Counted from the stretch's first letter, positions 1-9,195 are shown. The stretch is DNA of 64,000 nt from Pseudomonadota bacterium (GCA_018817425.1 JAHITX010000014.1:62001-126000); one strand, 5' to 3'. A program made the numbers and translations. The notes: generated from the letters alone by a model not told the origin.

Positions 1-1
1 G

Positions 2-514
2 ATAGAGCAGGAAGCATATGAAAAAGGCTTTGAACAGGGCGAAAAGGACGGGTTGGAACTGGGCCAGGCAAAGGCTACGAAAATTGCTGAAAACATCGAA
101 AGTCTTTTGGAAAAAATCAGTCTTCTAAGTTCAAAGATTCTAAATATTCATGAAAGGGAAATTATTACACTTATTTGTGCTGTTGCAGAAAAAGTTATTG
201 GTTATCAGGTAGAACTTAATGATGCTGTAATCAGAAATACAGTCATAAATGCTATAAATATGGCAACGGAAAAACAATCTATCCGTCTGAAGGTAAACCC
301 GGAAGATTTTGAATATATCGACAATTTAAGACCGGAAATATTTCAACGGTTCAATGAATTAGCATCGGTCGAAATAATTTCAAACCCGGCAATAAAACGT
401 GGTGGTTGTCTATTGGAAACACCATGCGGCGATGTGGATGCAAGAATAGAAACACAGCTTTTAATAATTAGTAAATGTCTACAAGAAGTATTTGGGGAAA
501 ATAATATTGATTGA
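2..514 (+). CDS. fliH: Flagellar export regulator FliH, C-terminal part (5' end outside window)
   Basis: FliH is the stator-like regulator that holds the FliI ATPase at the flagellar type III export gate. The reading frame is open from the left edge and begins inside the typical FliH motif of spaced glycines and glutamates (AYEKGFEQGEKDG), so the true start lies outside the window. The rest matches the FliH C-terminal domain (EREIITLICAVAEKVIG and the closing NPAIKRGGCLLET segment). The frame overlaps the likely fliI start by 8 nt, and fliI, fliJ and motE follow. Upstream neighbours would be expected to be fliF and fliG, as in related clusters; this is inference. Confidence 0.9.
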   Translation: MEQEAYEKGFEQGEKDGLELGQAKATKIAENIESLLEKISLLSSKILNIHEREIITLICAVAEKVIGYQVELNDAVIRNTVINAINMATEKQSIRLKVNPEDFEYIDNLRPEIFQRFNELASVEIISNPAIKRGGCLLETPCGDVDARIETQLLIISKCLQEVFGENNID

Positions 515-1838
515 CATTAGCGTTGATATTAATTGGAACCGTTATATGGAGTCTCTGGATAAATGCCGACCAATGCAGCATCAGGGAAAAATCATTAAGA
601 TTTCCGGTATTATTGCTGAAGCAAACGGACCAGGACTTTGTATCGGAAGTCTTTGTGATATCGAAACTGCTCCGGGTCATGCTATTCGTGCCGAGGTTGT
701 AGGCTTCAAAGATCAAAAACTTATACTGATGCCATTTGGAGAGCTAAGAGGTGTTAAGCCGGGCAGTAAAGTTACTGAAATAATCAACCGGGCAACGGTT
801 CCAGTAGGAAACGATTATATTGGAAGAGTAATTGATGGATTTGGGCAACCTTTAGATGGTAAAGGGGAAATAAATTCGGATGCGGAATACCCCGTGTATG
901 GTAATGTTATCAACCCATTGCAAAGAAGAATTATAACTGAAACCATGGATGTCGGTATCAGAGCAATAAATTCTATGGTTACCGTGGGAAAAGGTCAGAG
1001 AATTGCTATTATGGCCGGATCGGGAGTAGGGAAAAGCGTGTTAATGGGTATGATGGCAAGAAATACAGCTGCAGATGTTTCAATTATTGCATTAATCGGT
1101 GAACGTGGCAGGGAAGTAAAAGAGTTTGTCGAAAAGAAGCTTGGTAAGGATGGAATGAAAAAAGCAATTGTGATTGCATCAACATCAGATACACCGGCAC
1201 TTATAAGAATAAGAGCTGCCTATTATGCTACCGCACTTGCTGAGTATTTCAGGGATCAGGGATTGGATGTTCTTCTCGTTATTGATTCCATAACCAGAGT
1301 TGCCATGTCCTTAAGAGAAGTCGGGCTTGCGGCCGGTGAACCTCCAACAGCAAAAGGATATACACCAAGTGTTTTTACCCAGATGCCGAAGATTCTTGAA
1401 CGCGCCGGTAATCTTGAGGAAAAGGGCAGTATAACCGGTATCTACAATGTATTAGTTGAGGGAGATGACATGAGCGAACCTGTAGCAGATACCGTTCGCT
1501 CCATTGTTGACGGACACATAGTACTTTCCAGAGATATTTCACATAAGGGGCATTATCCTGCAATAGATGTTATGGCAAGCATAAGCAGAGTGATGAAAGA
1601 TATTGTGACACCAGATCACTTTGATTTGGCGAGAAAAGTAATCAAAACGCTTGCAATATATAAAGATGCGGAAGATCTGATTAACATCGGTGCATATCAA
1701 AACGGCAGTGATTCGGAGATAGATTTTGCAAAAAAAATGATCGGGAAGATAAATGCTTTTCTTCAGCAAAAAATTGATGAAAGAACAGATTTTGATAGCA
1801 GTCTTTCACAATTGAAACAGTTGATAGGAACCAAATGA
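507..1838 (+). CDS. fliI: Flagellum-specific ATPase FliI
   Basis: FliI is the hexameric F1-beta-like ATPase of the flagellar export apparatus and works with FliH and FliJ at the cytoplasmic face of the basal body. The protein has about 443 residues, the normal length. It carries the Walker A motif AGSGVGKS, a Walker B region (DVLLVIDSITR) and the family signature GEPPTAKGYTPSVFTQMP. I prefer the TTG at 507 over an earlier TTG at 492: GGGGA at 494-498 is at usable spacing and the overlap with fliH is then only 8 nt. The start remains uncertain within about five codons. Confidence 0.95.
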   Translation: MIDISVDINWNRYMESLDKCRPMQHQGKIIKISGIIAEANGPGLCIGSLCDIETAPGHAIRAEVVGFKDQKLILMPFGELRGVKPGSKVTEIINRATVPVGNDYIGRVIDGFGQPLDGKGEINSDAEYPVYGNVINPLQRRIITETMDVGIRAINSMVTVGKGQRIAIMAGSGVGKSVLMGMMARNTAADVSIIALIGERGREVKEFVEKKLGKDGMKKAIVIASTSDTPALIRIRAAYYATALAEYFRDQGLDVLLVIDSITRVAMSLREVGLAAGEPPTAKGYTPSVFTQMPKILERAGNLEEKGSITGIYNVLVEGDDMSEPVADTVRSIVDGHIVLSRDISHKGHYPAIDVMASISRVMKDIVTPDHFDLARKVIKTLAIYKDAEDLINIGAYQNGSDSEIDFAKKMIGKINAFLQQKIDERTDFDSSLSQLKQLIGTK

Positions 1839-1839
1839 A

Positions 1840-2286
1840 ATGAAAAAATTTAACTATAGGCTGGAAAAAGTATTGCGTTATAGAAAGTATCTTGAAAAAA
1901 AAGCTCAAAAAAGACTGAGCGATACCATATATGAGTATCAAACCAGAGAAAATTTAATCAAAGATATTGAAAACAAGCAAAAAGAGCTTGCCGGTAATTG
2001 CAATAAAGAAAAGCTTAGAGGAATGGATGTTGTGCGGTACCAGAACTATAATCTTTATTCCAGGAAATTATGCGATGATCAGGAAAGAGAACTACTTGCC
2101 TTGAAAGAAACAAATGAGTCGGTTCAACTACACAGAAGCTTGCTTCAAAAAGAATTGATAAGAAAAAAACAACTTGAAAAATTAAAAGAAGTTCAAAGAA
2201 GCAGATATATGCAATTCGCAGAAAAAGATGCACAGAAGCAATCCGATGAGATGCAAATTACCATAGGTAAAAGGGTAAATTTATGA
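1840..2286 (+). CDS. fliJ: Flagellar export chaperone/stalk protein FliJ
   Basis: FliJ is a coiled-coil protein that acts as the gamma-like stalk in the FliI hexamer and escorts chaperones. The 148 residues are almost all helical and strongly charged. The start (KKFNYRLEKVLRYRKY) is the standard FliJ N-terminus, and 147-150 residues is the usual length. The ATG follows the fliI stop by one base, and the gene overlaps motE by 4 nt (ATGA), so all four genes are translationally coupled. Confidence 0.9.
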   Translation: MKKFNYRLEKVLRYRKYLEKKAQKRLSDTIYEYQTRENLIKDIENKQKELAGNCNKEKLRGMDVVRYQNYNLYSRKLCDDQERELLALKETNESVQLHRSLLQKELIRKKQLEKLKEVQRSRYMQFAEKDAQKQSDEMQITIGKRVNL

Positions 2287-2825
2287 AGCCATTAACATAT
2301 ATTTCATTTATTTCTTTGCTTGTACTCAAAATAGTATTTATTTCTTTGTTTATTTTCCAGACTGAATCAAGCAATTTATTATTTAACACAAAGGCAATTG
2401 CTTCAGAAAATATAACTGACGCTCCTGTAGCAACTAAACCCCTTCCGGAAATTGAGGATGAAAATAATAAAGATAATATGGCTTTTCTGCTAAAACAAAA
2501 AGCCGAACTTAAGTCACAGCAAGAAGAACTTGCGGCTATACGAGATGATATCAGCAATAAAATTGAAAAGCTAACCCGGCTAAGAGAAGAAATTAAACTC
2601 GATTTAGCAAAAATCGAAACGATTCAAAATAAAAAAACTAAACATCTGATAAAAGCATATTCTGCAATGAAACCCCAAAGCGCCGCTGAATTGGTAGAAA
2701 AGCTTGACACTGATTTTGCAGTGGAGTTACTTTCACAAATGAAGGGGGAAGCTGTCGGAACTATTTTGTCAAATTTGGATAAAGATAAAGCGGCAAAAAT
2801 TACTAAAGGGCTTGTCGGAAAATAA
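2283..2825 (+). CDS. motE: MotE-like flagellar protein (MgtE N-domain type)
   Basis: This 180-residue protein has an N-terminal membrane anchor (about residues 5-25), a coiled coil (about 80-125) and a C-terminal MgtE-intracellular-N-like segment (MKPQSAAELVEKLD, then LSQMKGEAVGTILSNLD). That layout is the MotE family, usually found at the end of fliHIJ operons and described as a periplasmic chaperone-like factor for stator (MotC/MotB) assembly in some bacteria. It overlaps fliJ by 4 nt. The family call is firm; the stator role is transferred from other organisms. Confidence 0.8.
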   Translation: MKPLTYISFISLLVLKIVFISLFIFQTESSNLLFNTKAIASENITDAPVATKPLPEIEDENNKDNMAFLLKQKAELKSQQEELAAIRDDISNKIEKLTRLREEIKLDLAKIETIQNKKTKHLIKAYSAMKPQSAAELVEKLDTDFAVELLSQMKGEAVGTILSNLDKDKAAKITKGLVGK

Positions 2826-2848
2826 CGATTCAATGCCGTTGAATTAAG

Positions 2849-2873
2849 CCGGTTGTCCGGAGGCTATTTTTTT
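2849..2873 (+). terminator. Probable terminator of the fliHIJ-motE operon
   Basis: About 20 nt after the motE stop there is a short G+C-rich hairpin (AGCC and GG pairing with CC and GGCT, with a small bulge), followed directly by a run of seven T. The stem is imperfect, so this is a moderate call. Confidence 0.45.
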
Positions 2874-3052
2874 ATCTACAGTTTTGTCATACTTTCATAG
2901 ACGTTGTTAAGCCATATCTGATCGCATTTGGTTTTATCAAGATCATCCGGATATGAAAGATGCAAAGTATATAGCAATTGTCATAAATCTATTCCGTTTG
3001 AGACGTTATTAACTAAACTATATATATTCACCAAAAATATGGAACCACCCAT

Positions 3053-3081
3053 TTCCGTCGTTTTGGCGAAAGCCGGAATCA
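3053..3081. repeat. REP-like repeat unit (GGCGAAAGCCGGAATC core)
   Basis: The segment contains GGCGAAAGCCGGAATC, the core of short palindromic repeats that are scattered through many Desulfobacterota and other proteobacterial genomes. A diverged copy occurs at 44935-44962. Its position between decayed fragments at the island's edge suggests a recombination or insertion hot spot, which is inference. Confidence 0.4.
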
Positions 3082-3327
3082 AGTAAATTCAAGAGAAAAA
3101 TCCTGCATGATATTCTTCATATCAAAGGTTTGGGTGAAACTGTGATATGTAATAATATCTCAACCGAAAATTTAAGAAAAATAAGCGTGTTATTGCTTGA
3201 ATTAAAAGAAACTGAATAACTAAAGGGCGTACCGTACAACTCCCCTATGCTGCTACAAACATTTTTGCCCCTAAGGTGAAGTTAAGCCAGAGCGGCCCCT
3301 GTTTCCGCGATCGGCTTTAACGACTTT

Positions 3328-4299
3328 TTAGCCATTTCCTATTAGAGGTGGTTGCAACTGGTTCGGCGGGAGTCCGATCTGCTGATGCTGTGGGGGCCCT
3401 GCCATAATTATTTGCTGCGCTTGTAGTATGAAAGCCATACCGTTTTGATTTTCAATGATTTTAAAGGCGGGTGTACTGGAAAGTGTGTGGAAGTAAATAT
3501 GATGGACAGATAAGACCTTGTCTTGGAGTTCCTGATCTGATTCTAAATCGAACACCTTCAGCCCCATTTCTTTACACTTTTCAGAGGACAAATGCCGATT
3601 ATGCGCAAGGCTCACAGAGTGGTCACCAAGTTCTCGCATAATGTTGTCAACTACAGAATCCGCATCGGCGAGGCTTCTAAACATATTTCTTTTTAGCCAT
3701 GCATGAACCAGGCTATTTGACCACTTAACCGCTTTTTCGCATTCTCCTATGAACGCCGGTGCATATTTCGCAATTATTGGTTGCCATACCGGTATTGTGC
3801 GCGGGTCGGCAACTATCTCATTATATGCACGTTGAAATTCCTCTATGACCCCATGCGCCGGTATTCCATTAAACTGTGGATCAACCGGCCCAAGTGATGA
3901 TTGCTTTCCCATCCAGATTTCACGACATGAACAAGCGATCATTGTCCCAGCTGACATTGCCATTTGTGGAACAAAGCATCTAACATCTCCTGAGAATTTG
4001 CTCCATAGGTAGTCCACAATGGACTCCGTTGCGGCGGTATCACCACCAGGGGTATGCAGAATTAGATCAAGACCCTTTTTCACATCCACCCCGTTAATGG
4101 TTGTCATTAATCCATTCTTGTCTGTGTCATTTACAGCTACCGCTGGACCCAATTCTGGCTTCTGTAGCCACCCACTATAATAGCAAATCACATTTCTCTT
4201 CGTATATTGAGATAGGTCAGCGATGTACTTTCGACGAAGAATATCAAAGGGACTTCCGAGTTGTCCTATTTCTCTTACTAATTCTGACCAATTAGGCAT
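3328..4299 (-). CDS. ClpP-class serine protease, SDH_sah (serine dehydrogenase proteinase) family
   Basis: This 323-residue protein belongs to the SppA/ClpP-fold SDH proteinase family. Family motifs are clear: LHTPGGDTAATESI at about 82-94, the nucleophile-containing AMSAGTM (Ser116), and the conserved SLGPVDPQ at about 135-142. I see no signal peptide or strong membrane segment, so it is probably a cytosolic peptidase. It overlaps the upstream 60-residue gene by 8 nt, and together with the 238-residue gene forms a small unit next to the DarTG-methylase operon. A defence role (for example as a protease effector) is inference from position. It could instead be a passenger. Confidence 0.75.
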   Translation of the reverse strand: MPNWSELVREIGQLGSPFDILRRKYIADLSQYTKRNVICYYSGWLQKPELGPAVAVNDTDKNGLMTTINGVDVKKGLDLILHTPGGDTAATESIVDYLWSKFSGDVRCFVPQMAMSAGTMIACSCREIWMGKQSSLGPVDPQFNGIPAHGVIEEFQRAYNEIVADPRTIPVWQPIIAKYAPAFIGECEKAVKWSNSLVHAWLKRNMFRSLADADSVVDNIMRELGDHSVSLAHNRHLSSEKCKEMGLKVFDLESDQELQDKVLSVHHIYFHTLSSTPAFKIIENQNGMAFILQAQQIIMAGPPQHQQIGLPPNQLQPPLIGNG

Positions 4300-4474
4300 T
4301 TTGCTCCTCCGTTCTTACTAAAGTACGCTCTCCATTGTTCAAAACCACCGTTTCAACAATAAGGCGGCGTTGTGGTTGGCCCAAAGGAAATTGGTCACTC
4401 GCCAACTGCAATAGGTGATTTCGGAGATCATCATTTAACTGAAAACATTCATACTGCTTTGATATGTCATTCAT
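4292..4474 (-). CDS. Small hypothetical protein (60 aa) coupled to the protease
   Basis: A 60-residue frame starts at an ATG at 4474 and ends 8 nt inside the protease gene. It shows no signal peptide, membrane segment or motif that I know. The first half is helical and polar (NDDLRNHLLQLASDQFPLG) and the second half looks beta-rich (RRLIVETVVLNNGERTLV). Overlap with the protease start suggests co-translation, so it could be an adaptor, substrate or inhibitor of the protease; that is inference only. Confidence 0.5.
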   Translation of the reverse strand: MNDISKQYECFQLNDDLRNHLLQLASDQFPLGQPQRRLIVETVVLNNGERTLVRTEEQNA

Positions 4475-4552
4475 GGTTTTCTCTCCTATTTATTGCATGG
4501 CTAAAGTTGCTAATCAGACGCGCATCTTTTTGCGTAGGCTGAATCAGCATTG

Positions 4553-5269
4553 TTATATTTGTCTGACCGCGTAGTTTTCTGCTTTTTTATATGTATCTTG
4601 AAGTGTTTTTGGTAACAAACTCAAAATTGCTTCTTTTAAATAGTTTTTAGCAGCCTCCCCACCCTTGCGGTCACTGAATTGCCATCCATTTGCATTTTCG
4701 TTTGTTGCAGAGTATCGAATAATATCCTCGAAAAATGATCGGACGGATGTAAAAGCTTTATCACGATTCATAATTTCAAGATTGCAGACTATCGCACTAT
4801 TAATATTTAGTTTGTCATCTATAGGCGGGCTTACATCAAGAAGTAGTAACTCATTTTCACCGCTGTACCGCCACGTCGTGGTTTTTTCAAATTCATTTAG
4901 CACATAGACAAAAGCTTGATCACTGTAGTACCATGCCATCCCATCAATTGAAGCAACAACCTGCTGATCTTGGTATAGACCTTCTGGCCAAAAGTTTCCG
5001 TAACCACAACAGAAGAAATTAATATGCTTACCAGATCTATGATGGAAATAATTCAAGTTTAAAAGGATTTCGTTTTTACAAAAAATAGTATTCGGATTAC
5101 AGAATATAACACCAATAAAATTATGACGTTTTACTTTTTTATTAATTTCAGCCATAGCATTTCTTGAAACAGGATCGACTGAATCATAAAAAGTTATTCG
5201 CATTGAAGCCTTTTTAAGGTCATCATTGACTATATTTAAAATGTGTTGAAAAGAAATTGCTTCAATCAC
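4553..5269 (-). CDS. Hypothetical protein (238 aa) of the defence island
   Basis: I do not recognise this protein. It is soluble, with alternating hydrophobic strands and aromatic clusters (FIGVIFCNPNTIF, HINFFCCGYGNFWPEG) and a helical C-terminus (YLKEAILSLLPKTLQDTY). There is no signal peptide. Its DNA is more AT-rich than the helicase-methylase operon just upstream. It is the first gene of a three-gene minus-strand unit with its own likely promoter at 5370-5398, followed after 78 nt by the 60-residue gene. It might be a sensor or effector of the protease module, but nothing in the sequence proves that. Confidence 0.6.
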   Translation of the reverse strand: MIEAISFQHILNIVNDDLKKASMRITFYDSVDPVSRNAMAEINKKVKRHNFIGVIFCNPNTIFCKNEILLNLNYFHHRSGKHINFFCCGYGNFWPEGLYQDQQVVASIDGMAWYYSDQAFVYVLNEFEKTTTWRYSGENELLLLDVSPPIDDKLNINSAIVCNLEIMNRDKAFTSVRSFFEDIIRYSATNENANGWQFSDRKGGEAAKNYLKEAILSLLPKTLQDTYKKAENYAVRQI

Positions 5270-5369
5270 GCAAACCTCATTTTCATAAAATATAACAATA
5301 TATTGAACAGTTTACTTCCAATGCCAGAAAATTCCAAAACTGACGATATCCAATTATAGCATAATGACA

Positions 5370-5398
5370 AATCTATTTAATATAATTGAAATTGTCAA
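5370..5398 (-). promoter_or_regulatory. Likely sigma-70 promoter of the protease unit
   Basis: Read on the minus strand there is TTGACA (5398-5393), a 17-nt spacer and TAGATT (5375-5370), about 100 nt before the start of the 238-residue gene. A perfect but poorly spaced TATAAT lies slightly downstream (5358-5353). The signal suggests that the three-gene unit can be transcribed independently of the helicase operon upstream. Confidence 0.4.
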
Positions 5399-5440
5399 AC
5401 TGGTTCAACATCTATTCTATATTTATTATCTTCTGTCTTC

Positions 5441-8146
5441 TTACCAAGGGACCGAAAGTCGATCCACAACATCCCTCCGTGCCAAAACCCGTGAGCATAA
5501 CTCCCAACGATCTTTATCCGGGTCAATAGTTTCCTGATACCTCATTTCAAATACATTGCGAGCTTGTTGGCGAAGATGGATATATTCGTCCATCATTTCC
5601 TCCAGCTTTTCAATGCTTTCAATCCAGTCGTCTTCGATAGTGTCCGGCAGGCCGCCAAAGATATCATAGCGGTCTTTCATGCGGCGAGAAATAACCTGGT
5701 ACACCTTTTCATCCTGGGTCTCGTGATAAACCAGATTGAGCATATCCACTGTGCGCCGCGCCTGACCGAACCGTTTAATACGCCCCAGCCGCTGTTCCAG
5801 CCGCGACGGATTCCAAGGCAAATCAATATTTATAAGGGTGCCGAGAGTTTGAAGGTTCAGCCCTTCGCAGGCGGCATCGGTTGCCACGACCAGACGAATT
5901 TCACGTTTCTTTACTGCGTTTTTAATTTCCTCTCTTTCGACGGATGCGAACTCGTTTCCGCGAAATATTCCGCTCTTCCCCGTGCCTGCGTAGACACCCA
6001 CTGGCTCGTCAGACAGAGATTTTGCCAGATCCTCGCCTACAGCGTATACGGTATCGTAGTATTGGCTAAAGACAATACAGCCATGCTCAAGCCAGGTCTT
6101 TCCATCTGTGCGATGTTCTGTTAGAAAATACCGAACTGCGGTGAGCTTAGGATCACGGGCTTCGGAACGTGACAGCTCATCCACAATAGTATGAAGATGC
6201 ATTGCCTCTTCAGCCGTGAGCGCACTCAATGTGTCTGCCACCAACCTCATTTGTTCTTCATCCTCAAAAGTTTCGCATCGCAACATTTTTTCCGCCGTAG
6301 ATCGACCCGAAGCAAAACTCGAACAAATCCGCTGCAGGAGTAACGTCTTCATGAATCCGGAAGCCTTTGTCCCTTTTTTATTAAGGGCAGCAGTGAAAGC
6401 TTCGGCTGCTTTGTAAGCAAGATCAAAGGGAAGGTTTGTCAGAAGACCGAGGCCACTAAATCCCACTCTACTATATGCTGTAGCCGAAGTATCCGGGTCC
6501 GGGTAAATATCCACACCGACCTTCTCCAGTAAGCCGGCCTCTTCCAGTGTCTGTCTGCGTCGAAGCACGGTATGACGTACGATGGGATTGTGATCGCGAA
6601 GAAAATCGGGCGCAAGAGCTTGACCGACCGCTTGCCGTTCCAGAAAGCCTAAAGATCCGAATCCACGATCCGTAAAAAAAGTATTATCAGATAGACCAAG
6701 TTGCAGTCGCAGCGATGCAAACAGTGCATCTTCAGTTACCGGTGGAAGTGGATTTTGAAGCCATTCCCAGGCTTCCTTCTCATCTGCCGGAATCTCCGTG
6801 CCTTTTACAATAGGGAGTGCTTTCTCACAATCCAACCAATGACCGAAAGGTTCGCGGCCAAGCACGACATCTGCACCAGCATTGAGAATATGCATAAGAT
6901 CCCAAAGTTCATGCACCTCTGTCTGAATGGGAGTTGCCGTCCCAAGCAAAAGGTTTTTGGTGCGAGGACCGATCTGTAGCATAAAATCAAGCAGTTTGTT
7001 CGGATTATTCTTCTTCTGGCCCAATGTGCCATGACGGCGAGCCTTGTGGGCCTCATCCAGAATAACTGTTCCGTATTTGCGTTCAAGCAGATGCCTACGT
7101 TCTTCAGAACCGTGGACGATCAGACCGGTAGATACGATTGCGATGCGAAAAGGGCAGCGTGCGATGTCTTCGGCCCCGCGCGTCTTTATAATATGCCCCT
7201 TTGGATCAACCCATACTTTCTTCGTTGACAACCAAACCGCGCTCGGTATGCCGAGTTTATCAGTCAGCTCTACTTGCCATTGCAATGTGAGGGTTGAGGG
7301 GCACAGGATAAGCACAGGACCATCTTCCAGGAGTGCAGATAGCATGGCGCTTGCGGCAAGTGACAATGTTTTACCAACACCCACCTCGTCAGCCAGCAGT
7401 AAACGGGCTTTGCCGTAAATTTCCCGGTGCTGTAAAAACATAGTTACAAATGAGCGTTGCCAGGGCTGAAGCTGTTCACCACCGCGATAAATGGGACTTT
7501 CGGCGAGGGCAGCCGCAGCTAATTCTCCAGATTTTGCCTCCTCGAAGCGGATCTCCACGCGATCGGCAACGCGTTTGATTTCTTCTATAATGGCATCCGG
7601 CAGCGGATAACCGTCCTGCCAGAGGGCGGCAAACTCCTCTTCGACCCAGGCAACGCCTTCCGGCGACGGATCTTCCCACAGGATTTCATAGTTCTGATTA
7701 AAAGCACTCTTGGTTTCGTTTATGGAGCCAAGAAAACAGGTTTTACTGCCGTCGGATGCTTCGATAACCCCTGCCTTGCCGTGAACAAAAACCCTGTCTT
7801 TGGGTACGACTCTGATCTCCACGCGGCCACTGGTCAGCAGCTCATGGAGTCGGCGGTAGCGCTCACGGTGCAATAGAGCCTCAACCTCAGCATGGGCCTC
7901 GTTCCAACGCTCCTTGAGCCCTGTTTCGCGCACATGCTTTGACACTGCCACATCGGCCGCGTCAAGCTCACTGTTACAGACAATCTGCACATTAGGGATA
8001 GATGCAATCTCTTCGCCAACCAGCTCAAAAATTGAACTGCGGAAATATCCGGCAATGCGCTTATAGGATTTTGCCCCCCGAAGCCGATCAGCAAGAAAGG
8101 CATGATCGAGCCGCCGGCGGCGAGAGGAAAAACGGTTGATAGTCAT
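5441..8146 (-). CDS. PLD-domain SNF2-type DNA/RNA helicase (last gene of defence operon)
   Basis: A large ATPase of about 901 residues. The N-terminal 200 residues contain a phospholipase D-like HxK motif (His122-Gly-Lys124) followed by FLGSINETKSAFNQNYE. The SF2/SNF2 core follows: DEVGVGKTLS (Lys259), DEAH (364-367), GTATPIQ, TDAACEGLNLQ, and RLEQRLGRIKRFGQ near the C-terminus. Only one HxK motif is obvious, so nuclease activity would need dimerisation or may be lost. I choose the ATG at 8146, not 8170, because it gives a 4-nt ATGA overlap with darG like the other operon junctions. In the defence operon it probably translocates on or remodels invading DNA, by analogy with other helicase-methylase systems. 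Confidence 0.85.
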   Translation of the reverse strand: MTINRFSSRRRRLDHAFLADRLRGAKSYKRIAGYFRSSIFELVGEEIASIPNVQIVCNSELDAADVAVSKHVRETGLKERWNEAHAEVEALLHRERYRRLHELLTSGRVEIRVVPKDRVFVHGKAGVIEASDGSKTCFLGSINETKSAFNQNYEILWEDPSPEGVAWVEEEFAALWQDGYPLPDAIIEEIKRVADRVEIRFEEAKSGELAAAALAESPIYRGGEQLQPWQRSFVTMFLQHREIYGKARLLLADEVGVGKTLSLAASAMLSALLEDGPVLILCPSTLTLQWQVELTDKLGIPSAVWLSTKKVWVDPKGHIIKTRGAEDIARCPFRIAIVSTGLIVHGSEERRHLLERKYGTVILDEAHKARRHGTLGQKKNNPNKLLDFMLQIGPRTKNLLLGTATPIQTEVHELWDLMHILNAGADVVLGREPFGHWLDCEKALPIVKGTEIPADEKEAWEWLQNPLPPVTEDALFASLRLQLGLSDNTFFTDRGFGSLGFLERQAVGQALAPDFLRDHNPIVRHTVLRRRQTLEEAGLLEKVGVDIYPDPDTSATAYSRVGFSGLGLLTNLPFDLAYKAAEAFTAALNKKGTKASGFMKTLLLQRICSSFASGRSTAEKMLRCETFEDEEQMRLVADTLSALTAEEAMHLHTIVDELSRSEARDPKLTAVRYFLTEHRTDGKTWLEHGCIVFSQYYDTVYAVGEDLAKSLSDEPVGVYAGTGKSGIFRGNEFASVEREEIKNAVKKREIRLVVATDAACEGLNLQTLGTLINIDLPWNPSRLEQRLGRIKRFGQARRTVDMLNLVYHETQDEKVYQVISRRMKDRYDIFGGLPDTIEDDWIESIEKLEEMMDEYIHLRQQARNVFEMRYQETIDPDKDRWELCSRVLARRDVVDRLSVPW

Positions 8147-9195
8147 AACGTCTGAGTGTGTTGTAGCCATTCTTTACGTTTCAGGATATCCCAGGCAAGC
8201 CTGATATGCTTTTCCTGAAACATTCGCTTGCGGTTATTCCAACTGTATGTTTTGCTGATTGCCTCATCTGCTGTTGCAGCACCTTCGCGATTTGCTACCC
8301 AGTGGACAGTAGATAAAAGTTCCATGCCGAATGGTGTTTCAAATCCTGAAATGAGATCCACAACACTTTGAAAATGTTTCAGAGTGGAAGGATGATCTTC
8401 AAGAAAACTTTCTGCCTGAGCAAGAACATCGGGAAGCAGATTTATCTGCCGCTCCGGATTATCTTCTGCGTCGCCGTACCCGGTTATGAAGTGTCCTTCC
8501 ATAAGTGACAATACATGGCGCAGGTTCTGCGCATATGGTCCATAAGGTCCTTTGTTGTACTGAAGTTTTAACCCCTCTCCCGCTTCCTGCATAAAATACA
8601 TCAATTTGTGGATCTCCAGAAGAGTCACAAAAGGGTTCATGACCGCCGCAAGATAACGACGCATCAAAACAAGCAGTGCTGCCCGACCGACAGTCAAATC
8701 CGGTGTCTTTTTGGAATGAGCCATTATTTCAGGAAGAGGCGCTCCTTTAGGTTCATAGAGCAAAACCCGCACATCAGTCAAATCCTTAAAAGCCGCCTCA
8801 ATTCTGGCCCGCACATCAGCCCAGTGCAAACCGCCAAGACCGCAACCAAGCGGTGGGATGGCAATGGAATGGATACTCCTTTTACGCACCTCGGTCACAA
8901 GGGCCTGCAACCCAACTTCTATGTCTTCCATCCGGCTTTTGCCTTTCCAATGGCGTTTGGTTGGGAAGTTGACCACATAACGGGGATTATAAAGCCGGTT
9001 GAGATCATAGATGAGCATCTTGCCCGGCTGTAGTTCCTTCTTGTCGCATACCGCCTTATAACGTTTGAAATTATCAGGAAATCTATTCTTGAACTGGAGA
9101 GCAATTCCGCGGCCCATGACCCCGACACAGTTAACGGTGTTCACCAGCGCTTGGGCATCAGCCTGTAGTATGTCGCCTTGTGTCAATTCAATCAT
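8143..9195 (-). CDS. darG: DarG antitoxin: macrodomain DNA ADP-ribosylglycohydrolase
   Basis: DarG reverses and binds DarT. The N-terminal 155 residues are a macrodomain (TQGDILQADAQALVNTVN, then GVMGRGIALQFK and IPPLGCGLGGLHW). The catalytic lysine of DarG proteins is present at Lys80 in NFPTKRHWK, so hydrolase activity is expected. The C-terminal 190 residues match the DarG toxin-binding region (HKLMYFMQEAGEGLKLQYNK, then GPYGPYAQNLRHVL). At 350 residues the length is normal for full DarG. It lies 18 nt after darT and overlaps the helicase start by 4 nt, so the antitoxin is translationally tied to the defence operon and is not a stand-alone pair. Confidence 0.92.
   Translation of the reverse strand: MIELTQGDILQADAQALVNTVNCVGVMGRGIALQFKNRFPDNFKRYKAVCDKKELQPGKMLIYDLNRLYNPRYVVNFPTKRHWKGKSRMEDIEVGLQALVTEVRKRSIHSIAIPPLGCGLGGLHWADVRARIEAAFKDLTDVRVLLYEPKGAPLPEIMAHSKKTPDLTVGRAALLVLMRRYLAAVMNPFVTLLEIHKLMYFMQEAGEGLKLQYNKGPYGPYAQNLRHVLSLMEGHFITGYGDAEDNPERQINLLPDVLAQAESFLEDHPSTLKHFQSVVDLISGFETPFGMELLSTVHWVANREGAATADEAISKTYSWNNRKRMFQEKHIRLAWDILKRKEWLQHTQTL

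Larger units (their letters stand above)
2826..3327. other. Intergenic junction with decayed fragments at the island's left edge
   Basis: No intact gene is visible in these 500 bases. A minus-strand open fragment at 2876-2980 ends in a plausible C-terminus (CDQIWLNNVYESMTKL) but has no start. A plus-strand fragment at 3013-3219 ends in HIKGLGETVICNNISTENL and also lacks a start. I do not recognise either. Between them lies a REP-like repeat unit (3053-3081). A weak hairpin at 3284-3316 may terminate the minus-strand protease gene. The stretch looks like the scar of one or more insertion and deletion events. Confidence 0.4.
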
